A DNA stretch of 64,000 nt from Dissulfuribacter thermophilus (lineage in GTDB: Bacteria; Desulfobacterota; Dissulfuribacteria; Dissulfuribacterales; Dissulfuribacteraceae). The notes under the pieces are model-generated. The model was not told the origin of the DNA and made no database searches. It saw only the letters and a list, made by a program, of their open reading frames with translations. Positions 37,786-45,554 of this stretch are shown piece by piece (the first letter of the stretch is position 1; every line of letters starts with the position of its first letter). The DNA is taken from positions 186,001 through 250,000 of the forward strand of contig NZ_MAGO01000001.1 in the NCBI RefSeq assembly GCF_001687335.1. The letters are read 5' to 3'. A program made the position numbers and the translations under genes.

Positions 37786-39024
37786 ATGGCAAAGCGCTCG
37801 GATTATGCCTCTTTTCTGGATTCGCTTACAAAGGGTGCAGGCAAGATCCTTAGAGAACTATTCGGTACCGGAGTGGGTGTTAGACACAAGGGAGAGATAG
37901 ACCTTGTTACAGAGGCAGATACAAGGAGCGAGGAGTATCTCCTCAAAAGGATCGAAAAGGAAGATCCCCAGGCAAAGGTCTTGAGCGAGGAATTTCACAG
38001 TGCCTATGAAGAAGCGAAACATGGAGATGTGGGCCCTGACCTAGGGGACTGTTGGATAATCGATCCCCTTGACGGAACCACTAATTTTGCCCATGGATTT
38101 CCGTGGTTCGCAGTGTCTCTTTGCAGATACGAGGCTGGACGTCCGGCAGCCGGCGCGGTTTATCTACCAATGCAAGACGAGCTCTTTTTGGCAGAGGCAG
38201 GAAAAGGTGCTTTTCTCAATGGTGCACCAATAAAGGTTTCAAAGGAAAATATCCTTCAAAATGCGCTGTTTGCCACAGGTTTTCCCTACGATATCCATCA
38301 GGCCCCAACTCTTGTCATGGAGGCGCTTAAGGTCATGATAACAAGGGTCCAGGGTGTGAGGAGAGCCGGGGCCGCAGCCATTGATATGGCATATGTTGCC
38401 TGTGGAAGATTTGACGGTTTTTGGGAACAAAAGCTAAAGCCATGGGATACTGCGGCAGGAATGCTCATTTGTGAAGAGGCAGGCGGTAGGGTTTCTACCT
38501 TTTCCCTCAAATCCTATAATCCCTTTGTTCCAGAGGTCCTTGCTACTAATGGCAAAGTTCATGAGGCTGCTGCTCAGATCCTCAAGGATTACTCCATTCT
38601 TGAGCAAGAAAAGGCTTTGAGGCCGAAGCCGAGGAATCCTGTCCCCACAGTGGACATAATTATAAGGATCGGCAGTGAGGAAAACATAGTGTTGATTGAG
38701 CGAAAGAATCCCCCTCATGGATGGGCGTTACCTGGGGGATTTGTGGACTATGGCGAGAGCCTCGAAGAGGCTGCAAAGAGAGAGGCCTTTGAAGAGACAG
38801 GACTCAGGGTTCAGCTCAAGGGCCAGTTTCGTACCTATTCTGATCCAACAAGGGATTTACGTCTGCACACCATATCTACTGTGTTTATCGCAGATGCCGA
38901 AGGAGATCCAAAAGGTGGAGATGACGCCAAGAATGCGAGGATTTTTAATATAAAGGAGCTTCCTTCACCTCTATGTTTTGATCATGACAAGATCTTAAAG
39001 GACTATAAAGAGAGCATTTGTTAG
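37786..39024 (+). CDS. Inositol monophosphatase-family / Nudix hydrolase fusion
   Basis: Two enzymes in one 412-residue chain. The N-terminal 265 residues are an IMPase-family phosphatase with metal motifs [30 protein letters not shown] and [17 protein letters not shown]. After a short linker ([14 protein letters not shown]) a Nudix domain follows with a full Nudix box, [20 protein letters not shown] then ETGL. Substrates are not predictable; the fusion suggests linked clean-up of a phosphorylated or nucleotide-linked metabolite. The start is the ATG at 37786 behind GGGAGG; an earlier TTG at 37741 lacks a ribosome binding site. The end overlaps the convergent Mth938-like gene by four bases. 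Confidence 0.9.
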   Translation: MAKRSDYASFLDSLTKGAGKILRELFGTGVGVRHKGEIDLVTEADTRSEEYLLKRIEKEDPQAKVLSEEFHSAYEEAKHGDVGPDLGDCWIIDPLDGTTNFAHGFPWFAVSLCRYEAGRPAAGAVYLPMQDELFLAEAGKGAFLNGAPIKVSKENILQNALFATGFPYDIHQAPTLVMEALKVMITRVQGVRRAGAAAIDMAYVACGRFDGFWEQKLKPWDTAAGMLICEEAGGRVSTFSLKSYNPFVPEVLATNGKVHEAAAQILKDYSILEQEKALRPKPRNPVPTVDIIIRIGSEENIVLIERKNPPHGWALPGGFVDYGESLEEAAKREAFEETGLRVQLKGQFRTYSDPTRDLRLHTISTVFIADAEGDPKGGDDAKNARIFNIKELPSPLCFDHDKILKDYKESIC

Positions 39025-39371
39025 CACGTCAGGTGAAACGCTCCTGAAACCTGATCTTTGCCGAGTTCCTTAAAGAGTTGATTAAAGACCTTTACTGCTT
39101 CAGCGGTGGGAAAAGCGCGACATTCAATTCCAAGAGAATTGAGCTCTTCCATAACCGTGGATGGAATCTTCATAACTCCATATGCCCCTAAGCCCACTAT
39201 GAGAAGCTTGGGCATTGCTTCAGTGATGTCTTTTATGTCCTCAAGGCATAGACTATGGCCTTCTTTTCGCCACCAATTGGGGTGTATTTCCCCTCTTATT
39301 ATCTTCAGGTCACTGGTATAGGTGTGGCCTTGAATCGTCATTCTTCCAAAGCTATAAGATTCGATGATCAT
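39021..39371 (-). CDS. Mth938-like domain protein (DUF498)
   Basis: A 116-residue protein with the Mth938/NDUFAF3 fold signatures [24 protein letters not shown] and [16 protein letters not shown]. The family's biochemical role in bacteria is not established. Its ATG start abuts the 5-bp target duplication (ATAAT) of the 258-bp element at 39375, so its original upstream region has been displaced; no proper ribosome binding site remains. Confidence 0.85.
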   Translation of the reverse strand: MIIESYSFGRMTIQGHTYTSDLKIIRGEIHPNWWRKEGHSLCLEDIKDITEAMPKLLIVGLGAYGVMKIPSTVMEELNSLGIECRAFPTAEAVKVFNQLFKELGKDQVSGAFHLTC

Positions 39372-39374
39372 AAT

Positions 39375-39632
39375 CCCAGATTATGCACTTCAAATGCCTG
39401 ATAAAAGAATTTTTTCTGAATAATTTAATAGTTACCTGCATCTTTTTTAGTTGGTGCCTTCACCCAAGAGGTGGAACTCTATCAATCAATTTAATCTCAG
39501 ACATTTGAAGCCGCAAGGGGCTCGCAATTTTACCGAATCTGCTGCGTTGTCGGGAACTTGAAGTACCCTATAGTACGTCTGCGTACCCTCCGCCTCGCAT
39601 CTTCGGCAAACTTGCGAGCTGCGTAATCTGGG
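39375..39632. mobile_element. 258-bp inverted-repeat element (MITE), copy 1
   Basis: Begins CCCAGATTATGCA and ends TGCGTAATCTGGG, giving imperfect 13-bp terminal inverted repeats. It is flanked by ATAAT on both sides (39370-39374 and 39633-39637). Copy 2 at 43204-43461 has exactly the same length. The right part contains GCTCGCAATTTTACCGAATC, TGCTGCGTTGTCGGGAACTT and TTCGGCAAACTTGCGAGC, which can fold on itself. No coding frame: a non-autonomous element. Confidence 0.88.
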
Positions 39633-39649
39633 ATAATGGACCTCCGTTA

Positions 39650-40579
39650 TCAATTGTCTAAGGGGCTTCTTACTCCTAAAATATTCTTTTTTGCCACATG
39701 AGTGTAAATCATCGTTGTCTGAACGCTTTTGTGCCCAAGGAGTTCCTGAACCGTTCGGATGTCATAACCATCCTCTAGGAGATGGGTGGCAAAGCTGTGT
39801 CTGAGCGTATGTACTGTTGCATTCTTTGTAATTCCAGAGGATTTTAGTGCCTGTTTGAAAGAACGTTGGACGCCAGTAGGATTAATATGGTGTCTTCTAA
39901 TAACAAGCGAAAGAGGGTCGACAGAAAGCCTTTGAGATGGAAAGATCCAGAACCACGCCCATTCCTTGCCGGCCTCAGGGTATTTTCGTTCTAGGGCATC
40001 AGGCATTTTTACTCCAGCAATACTGTTCTGCCTATCGCTTTTATATAGTTTTTTTACAGTTTTAAGGTGAGATTTCAAATCTTCCAAAATGGCTTCTGGG
40101 AGCAACGTGATTCTGTCTTTACCCCCCTTCCCTTCCCTAACATTTATAATCCGTCTTTCTTCGTCAATATCTTTAACCCTTAATCTAATCGCTTCATTGA
40201 GCCTAAGGCCCCCTCCATACATGATCCTTCCAATAAGGCCGTAAACCCCTTTCAAATTATTGAGGACCAATTGCACTTCGGTCTTTGTTAATACCACCGG
40301 TAGCCTACGCCTTTCTTTTGCTCTAACCGCATCGATATATGGTTCGATTTCCCTATCGAGAACATGGCGGAAGAGGAATACAAGGGCATGCAATGCCTGG
40401 TTTTGGGTGGAACCTGCAATTCTTTTTTCAACAACTAAATAGGTGAGGAAGTCCTGAACATCTGTGCCGCTAATTTCATCTACTGGTTTCTTCGAAAAAA
40501 GCTTAAACCTATCAATCCATGCTAAATAGGCCTGTTCAGTCCTATATGATCTCCTTTTAAGGCGCAATTTATGTTTCAT
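39650..40579 (-). CDS. intI: Integron integrase (IntI type), N-terminally damaged
   Basis: Tyrosine recombinase with catalytic R in GGGLRLNEAIRLRVKDID, HTLRHSFATHLL (HxxR), LLGHKSVQTT and the nucleophile in MIYTHV. The integron-specific insertion is present: PEAGKEWAWFWIFPSQRLS then DPLSLVIRRHHINPTGVQRS, which separates IntI from phage and XerC/D recombinases. The ORF starts at ATG 40579, but the same frame upstream encodes sensible IntI sequence (RQADEAIKLYNYFLSQLN) up to an in-frame TAA at 40697-40699 and beyond it (FLKKISSKFSE), so the N terminus has been interrupted. It may be inactive. Confidence 0.88.
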   Translation of the reverse strand: MKHKLRLKRRSYRTEQAYLAWIDRFKLFSKKPVDEISGTDVQDFLTYLVVEKRIAGSTQNQALHALVFLFRHVLDREIEPYIDAVRAKERRRLPVVLTKTEVQLVLNNLKGVYGLIGRIMYGGGLRLNEAIRLRVKDIDEERRIINVREGKGGKDRITLLPEAILEDLKSHLKTVKKLYKSDRQNSIAGVKMPDALERKYPEAGKEWAWFWIFPSQRLSVDPLSLVIRRHHINPTGVQRSFKQALKSSGITKNATVHTLRHSFATHLLEDGYDIRTVQELLGHKSVQTTMIYTHVAKKNILGVRSPLDN

Positions 40580-40810
40580 CTCTTCAACAGTTTTATCCCA
40601 TTCATTGGACGCAATAATTTTATTTGCCTCTGCTTTGTTAAGCTGTGAAAGAAAATAGTTATATAACTTAATCGCTTCATCTGCCTGTCTAATCTGTTAT
40701 TCACTAAATTTAGAGGAGATTTTTTTAGAAACCTTTCTTTTTGTGCTGAGGATAAAGAAACGCTGGGTTCAATTTTTGAAAATTTTAGGGCGTTTTCTAC
40801 CCAAAGTACT
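40580..40810 (-). pseudogene. intI: Separated N-terminal part of the integron integrase
   Basis: Same frame as the integrase, upstream of its ATG. Residues read LWVENALKFSKIEPSVSLSS, then QKERFLKKISSKFSE, stop, then QIRQADEAIKLYNYFL and so on into the ORF. No ATG, GTG or TTG in frame gives a convincing start. A single base change (stop to sense) would restore most of the gene. Confidence 0.55.
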
Positions 40811-41070
40811 AATGTAGATATTGAATAGTAATAATAATGATAAAAATTTTATATTTATACAGATAATATTATAAATATAAGAGTGAAAAATAAGAAACTA
40901 ACAACAAGTTTGAATTTATAAGAGAAAAATAAACTTTTTATTGTATTAATTAAATTAGTTTCATTATCCATCTAATAATAGCCATAGACGAATGCTTGAT
41001 TATTTAAAAATTATGATACTCAAAAAAATATTAATTCTAGCAGGAGATGGGAATATCTAATAAACAATAT

Positions 41071-41077
41071 GTTAGCC
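41071..41077 (+). other. Integron core site GTTAGCC: attI/cassette 1 boundary
   Basis: GTTAGCC 20 bases before cassette ORF 1. In an integron the TTRRRY half at a cassette's front should be complementary to the R'' core of the cassette's own attC. Here TTAGCC is the exact complement of GGCTAA in the GGCTAAC at 42332. The 260 AT-rich bases between the integrase frame and this site would hold attI; nothing else is recognised there. Confidence 0.6.
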
Positions 41078-41096
41078 CCTTAATACAGCTTTGATA

Positions 41097-42326
41097 ATGT
41101 CTCTTAAAGAAAAAATCATCGCCAGATGTGTTAAAGATTATGCTGGCAATGAGCCAATTATTGATGTAGGTAGTATCTTCCTAAAATTATTACTCTTTGA
41201 GTCATTTATTTTAGATTCTATTAGATTAAAAGAATTTAAAGTCTTAGTTGAGGCAATTGGCATTGAGCAAACATTACTTCTTCTTGATTCAGGAATATTG
41301 AAAATCAATTGTGATCCATTAACTATCGGCCAGACTGGTCAAGCAGGAATCCTAGAGAAACGTAAAAAAAAAGGAATATTACCTTTGGGATCATTTTCTC
41401 TCGATCTAATACAGATGGCTGATAAAAAAGCATTTATTAGCGACTGTTTACGAAATATACGTCCAAGAATTTTTGTTTCACGAAAGGACTTCAAAAAATT
41501 AAAATTAGCTATAGTAAACAAACTGATTGTTACGCCTTCTGGAATAGGGAAGGATGCATTAATCGGTATTAGAACAGATCTGTTAGGAAATGCAAATCTT
41601 ATTCGAAAATCTATTTCTCTATCAATACTTTCCCATCTCAACAAAAAAATACCCCCGGATTCTTTATCTGTTAAAGTAGAACAGATAGATGACAATGATT
41701 ATAGGCTTGAGTCTAATCTTGAAAAGAATTTAATGCTCTCAAAAGTAGATGCTCATAAGATTCTCGAACGTGGGATTTTGGGCATAGGTGGCCTCAATCT
41801 AAAAATCGCTACAATGAAACATTTTGATGCCTTGACTGGTTTTAAAGAGCAAGAAGTATATCTTTTTGATGAGAAATTAAAATTTTTATTTAATCGAGTG
41901 TTTCCTCATGAGTTTGAGAGACGATTCACAAGTTTGCTTTCCATAGTTGATCTGCCAAATTTCGACGGAGTAGGAACAGAATTTACCATAAATATAGAAA
42001 AATTTTTGAAGATAAGAGACTCTCAAGAATGCAAAGAATTTAGGTCATGGCTAATAAATTTGGATCAAATTGATGAAAAAGAAATTAAAGAGAGAATTTT
42101 ATCACTAAGAGCAAAAGTTTCTAGGCTCATAAGCTCGAAAACTGGCACAACAGTCAAGACTCTCGTAATCTCTGGAATAGGCCTTATTCCTGCACCTGCG
42201 GCTTCTTTTATAGGCTTAGGCTTAGATTTTTTGAGTTCATTTATAGCGGACAAATTTTTTAAAAAAGATGGAGTTGCCACATTTATTGGCCAGCAATATC
42301 CATCTATTTTTATGGAAAAACAATAA
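41097..42326 (+). CDS. Integron cassette ORF 1, protein of unknown function
   Basis: A 409-residue protein that I do not recognise. The first 340 residues are lysine/isoleucine-rich and helical, without signal peptide. Near the C terminus TVKTLVISGIGLIPAPAASF then IGLGLDFLSSFIADKFF forms a glycine-rich hydrophobic hairpin that could enter a membrane, followed by a short polar tail. Codon use is strongly AT-rich compared with neighbouring housekeeping genes. It is bounded by a core site 20 bases upstream and an attC immediately after the stop, the layout of a gene cassette. The ATG at 41097 is preferred to the TTG at 41091; neither has a good ribosome binding site. Confidence 0.75.
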   Translation: MSLKEKIIARCVKDYAGNEPIIDVGSIFLKLLLFESFILDSIRLKEFKVLVEAIGIEQTLLLLDSGILKINCDPLTIGQTGQAGILEKRKKKGILPLGSFSLDLIQMADKKAFISDCLRNIRPRIFVSRKDFKKLKLAIVNKLIVTPSGIGKDALIGIRTDLLGNANLIRKSISLSILSHLNKKIPPDSLSVKVEQIDDNDYRLESNLEKNLMLSKVDAHKILERGILGIGGLNLKIATMKHFDALTGFKEQEVYLFDEKLKFLFNRVFPHEFERRFTSLLSIVDLPNFDGVGTEFTINIEKFLKIRDSQECKEFRSWLINLDQIDEKEIKERILSLRAKVSRLISSKTGTTVKTLVISGIGLIPAPAASFIGLGLDFLSSFIADKFFKKDGVATFIGQQYPSIFMEKQ

Positions 42327-42331
42327 GTTAT

Positions 42332-42417
42332 GGCTAACAATTGGGTCCACCTGACCGCCATTCCGCTGCGGGCTTCGCCCTTGCGTCTTGTTGGCAAGTG
42401 ACCCTCGTCGTTGAGGC
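42332..42417 (+). other. attC site of cassette 1 (R' core interrupted by IS)
   Basis: R'' GGCTAAC (42332-42338) six bases after the stop; L'' GGGTCCAC (42343-42350) pairs with L' GTGACCC (42398-42404) leaving one unpaired C, the extrahelical base typical of attC; an imperfect stem with GGGCTTCGCCC lies between. The R' core starts at G42410 and is broken after GTT by an IS. The expected GTTAGGT reappears at 44474. Confidence 0.65.
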
Positions 42418-42511
42418 TGTAGAAAAATCCTTAAGCGCGCTAGATTATTGCATTTTTTTTCTGGGAGGTGTGGTATATAACTGTTAATGACATTGAGTAA
42501 AGGATTGACTA

Positions 42512-44310
42512 ATGGCGCGTTTTAAGAAGTATTCATATAAGCAAGGTAAGTTTATTCCTATACATTTCGAGAAGCAAATTCTTCCAGGTACTTTTGAATA
42601 TGTACTCCATTATTTGATTGATAATGAAGTAGACCTTTCTGTATTCATACAGCGCTATAAGAATGATGAAGTGGGTGCGCTGCCTATGATCCAGCTATTC
42701 TGCTCAAGATTATTTTGTCTGCATATTCTAAAGGAATAGTTTCCAGCAGGAAAATAGCCCAGTGTTGTCGAGAGAATGTAATCTTCATGGCCCTATCTGC
42801 TGATACAAGACCTCATTTTACCACCATAGCCAATTTCATCTCTTCACTGGATCAAGAAGTGGTCCAGTTGTTCCGTGACATTCTCCTTGTATGTGACGAG
42901 ATGGGACTAGTGGGTAAAGAGATGTTTGCACTGGATGGGTGCAAACTTCCATCCAATGCATCAAAAGAGTGGAGCGGTACCAGGGCTGACTTTGAGAAGA
43001 AGTGTAAGAAGTTGGAACATGCCATCCAGGCCATGATAGACAACCACAGGGAACTGGACCTGAAAGAGACAGACCATGAGCTTATCTCTCGTGAGAAAAA
43101 GTACATAGAAAGCCTTAAAAAGCAGGTAAAGAAGATAAGGGACTGGATGGATAACAATGATGACAAGCCAGGCAGAGGTGGAGGAATAAGGAAGAGCAAT
43201 ATACCCAGATTATGCATTTTAAATGCCTTAGAAAGGGATTTTTTCTGAATAATTCAATAGTTAGCTGCAACTTATCCAGTTCGTTCTTTCACCAAAAAGG
43301 TACGGCTTCATCCGGTGTTTATATCTCAGGCGTTTGAAGCTGCAAGGGGCTCGCAATTTTACCGAATCTGCTGCGTTGTCGGGAACTTGAAGTACCCTAT
43401 AGTACGTTTGCGTACCCTCCGCCTCACATCTTCGGCAAACTTGCGAGCTGCATAATCTGGGATATAAACGACAACGAAAGTGCAAAGATGAAGACCTCTA
43501 AGGGAGTGATTCAGGGTTACAATGGCCTGGCCATGGTAGATGCCAAGCATCAGGTGATAGTACATGCAGAGGCCTTTGGAGATGGGCAGGAGCAACACCT
43601 GTTGGAGCCCATGATAGAAGGGACCAGCAAGCACCTTTAAGGTGCTGTCTTCTGATAAAGATATTTTTAAAAAAGCAAAGTTGACTGCTGATGCTGGATT
43701 TCACACAAAGAAGAACATGGAGATGGTCTTCAGCCAGGGGATAGACGCCTATATAGCAGACAGACATTTTCGCAAACGAGATCCCAGGTTCAGGGATCGA
43801 AATCGTTTCAAACAAATAGCTCGAAAGGAGAGAAAATCCCGCTGGTTCACGTCCAGAGATTTTATTTTTGATATGGAGCAACAGATCTGTATTTGTCCTG
43901 CCTGGAAACATCTTTATGTAAAGAACAAGAATTTTGTAACTAGAAATGGTTACAAGGCCATAGCCTTTATGGGTAAAAAGACCGAATGCAGGGTCTGTAA
44001 GCTTCGTGAGCGATGTCTGCGATATCCAGACAGGACCGAGATTCGGCAGGTACACTTTTTTATGGCAAGGAGAATAGTGCAGGCAGCACCTTCATAGAAA
44101 AGATGAAGGGGAAGATAGATTAAAGTCGTGGCCGTTTGTTTACAGCAAGCGCATAGGTACAGTGGAACCGGTATTTGCTCACATCTGTTCAGTGCTTGGT
44201 CTTAACCGTTTTACCCTCAGAGGCAAGCGCAAGTAAATACCCAATGGCTTTTTTACTGCATAGTGTACAATACCGTCAAAATTCACCGATATGCACCTGG
44301 ATTTACTTGA
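42512..44310 (+). pseudogene. IS1182-family transposase, frameshifted and interrupted
   Basis: Pieces in order: MARFKKYSYKQGKFIPIHFE ... NDEVGAL (frame 42512); after a one-base loss near 42680, AYDPAILLKIILSAYSKGIV and SSRKIAQCCRENVIFMAL to IRKSNI at 43203; the 258-bp element; then INDNESAKMKTSKGVIQGYN from 43464 to a stop at 43640; a frame change, then KLTADAGFHTKKNMEMVFSQ and CRVCKLRERCLRYPD to 44097; and finally YSKRIGTVEPVFAHICSVLG and NTQWLFYCIVYNTVKIHRY with further stops and shifts. At least three frame changes besides the insertion: clearly dead. Confidence 0.85.
43204..43461. mobile_element. 258-bp inverted-repeat element (MITE), copy 2, inside the transposase
   Basis: Starts CCCAGATTATGCA, ends TGCATAATCTGGG: perfect 13-bp inverted repeats. 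Flanked by ATATA at 43199-43203 and 43462-43466. Deleting the element plus one ATATA rejoins the transposase frame exactly (...KSNI then NDNESAKMKTS). Same length and about the same internal sequence as copy 1, with the right half most conserved. Confidence 0.92.
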
Positions 44311-44473
44311 TAGGAATATCTTGAACATGAAATGAGGTTGGTATAAAAAAGGAAAAATAAGGATGGAGTTGGGTTCCTCACGGTTCCCACCATTATTTCT
44401 GTAACTAGATTTTTTGAGGGGAATAGATGCCCAGAATGGAATCAGGCTGAAATTTATATTTTTATACAGACTT

Positions 44474-44480
44474 GTTAGGT
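44474..44480 (+). other. Integron core site GTTAGGT at the front of cassette 2
   Basis: GTTAGGT fits the GTTRRRY consensus perfectly and stands six bases before the ATG of the HEPN-like ORF. It directly follows the IS right end, so it is the displaced R' core of the attC of cassette 1. Confidence 0.55.
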
Positions 44481-44485
44481 GAAAG

Positions 44486-45034
44486 ATGAATTATAAGATG
44501 ATGACAGATTTAGAACTTTTGAAACTTAGTATTCCAGATAGGTACTTTAAATATTCAAAAGCCTATGGTAGTGCTGCGAAAATTCTTGCAGAAAGAATAG
44601 TCAAAGATAAGGATCAAGCAACTTGGCCGAACGCCGCTGTAATATTGATGCTCACAGCTCATTCTGTAGAGCTATTTCTCAAAGGCGCCATATTAAAAAA
44701 AGATTCAAAAGCCGACCGAAAGATAAGGCATCATCATATTGAGTCTCTATATGAGATGTATTGCGAGATATATAAAGATGAAAAATATAGTTTTAATTTG
44801 CCATTTAAAACTGAGTACTTGGGTATGTCTCAAGCGGAAATAGATGTGTTGAAAAAAAATAGAAATAAAAAAAATAGAAATAAATATTCAGAACCGAGTG
44901 TATTATACAGGTACCCAACTGCATCAGGTGAGAGCGAATGGGAAGGTGTATATGCATTTGAGGCTTCCTCTTTCTTTTCTAAGATATGTCAATTATTAGA
45001 AGATATTCATAGGTTGAGAAAATCTTTCACATAA
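44486..45034 (+). CDS. Integron cassette ORF 2, HEPN-like protein
   Basis: A 182-residue, AT-rich gene. The segment NAAVILMLTAHSVELFLKGA and the following IRHHHIESLYEMYCEIYKDE resemble the two-helix core of HEPN-superfamily proteins (the LELFLKA-type helix followed by a histidine-containing segment), which include RNase toxins and defence proteins. The canonical RxxxxH is not clearly present, so activity is uncertain. It has no signal or membrane helix. GTTAGGT immediately upstream and ACATAAC spanning its stop mark it as a gene cassette. A toxin/defence role is possible but only inferred. Confidence 0.65.
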   Translation: MNYKMMTDLELLKLSIPDRYFKYSKAYGSAAKILAERIVKDKDQATWPNAAVILMLTAHSVELFLKGAILKKDSKADRKIRHHHIESLYEMYCEIYKDEKYSFNLPFKTEYLGMSQAEIDVLKKNRNKKNRNKYSEPSVLYRYPTASGESEWEGVYAFEASSFFSKICQLLEDIHRLRKSFT

Positions 45035-45060
45035 CAAATCGCTATCTTTAGGCTAAATTT
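45029..45060 (+). other. Truncated attC of cassette 2
   Basis: ACATAAC (45029-45035) overlaps the stop of the HEPN-like gene. The front core of this cassette is TTAGGT, so the R'' should be ACCTAAC; the observed site differs at one base. No L'/R' partner is found downstream, so the rest of the attC appears lost. Confidence 0.4.
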
Positions 45061-45090
45061 GTCACGCCTCGCCTGAGAGGTATACAGAGT

Positions 45091-45237
45091 TTACATAAAT
45101 ATCTTTCTTTCAAGTCCGAGGGTGAGATGGTTCCAAACTGTCGATGCCACCATGTTTCGTCGGTCATGCCCCTTGGGGTTGGGTAGGTATTGCCATACTT
45201 TATCGGGCATGTTGGGAACTCCCGGGCTCAGTGACAT
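45091..45237 (-). CDS. Short unrecognised ORF, possibly the 5' fragment of a gene
   Basis: 48 residues starting MSLSPGVPNMPDKVWQYLPN, behind a good ribosome binding site AGAGGAC seven bases from the ATG. The composition (KGHDRRNMVASTVWNHLTLG) looks protein-like rather than random. It ends at the edge of the cassette region, so it may be a truncated gene divergent from ttrB. Unknown function. The rest of the 45035-45554 gap holds the ttrB leader and nothing else recognised. Confidence 0.3.
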   Translation of the reverse strand: MSLSPGVPNMPDKVWQYLPNPKGHDRRNMVASTVWNHLTLGLERKIFM

Positions 45238-45554
45238 GTTGTCCTCTTTATGGTTCTTCTGTCTCGCTGGAAGTATAGAGGCCATTTTCCCATATTTTCT
45301 TCACTGATCTATAGCCACTAGCCCAAAGGCGATGGTCCTTTTTCAGGACTGGTCTAATTCATCAAAACTCAATGAGTTAATAAAAAAAACTCCTGATTGT
45401 TTAAAATGGTCTTTAAACCGCATTAATTTGGGTTTAATAGTGTTTTTGAAAGGAAAGAAGTCATGGATAGTTCCCGCAGGAAATTTCTCGCACACTCCAT
45501 TGAAAAAGACAAAAAAATGCCTTTTCTTCCACTTCACATGGCCCACGTTGGGGC

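Larger units (their letters stand above)
42413..44473 (+). mobile_element. Decayed IS1182-like insertion sequence
   Basis: Left end GAGGCTGTAGAAAAAT and right end, inverted, AAGTCTGTATAAAAAT match at 13 of 16 positions. The body is a broken IS1182-type transposase (42512-44310) into which a 258-bp element is inserted. The flanks GTT (42410) and GTT (44474) may be a short target duplication. Removing the inserted element and one duplication leaves about 1.8 kb, the normal IS1182 size. Family name is from transposase features. Confidence 0.75.

Noticed and set aside
39650-40579. Prophage integrase
   Set aside because: The IntI-specific insertion and adjacent cassette/attC features fit an integron; no phage genes nearby.
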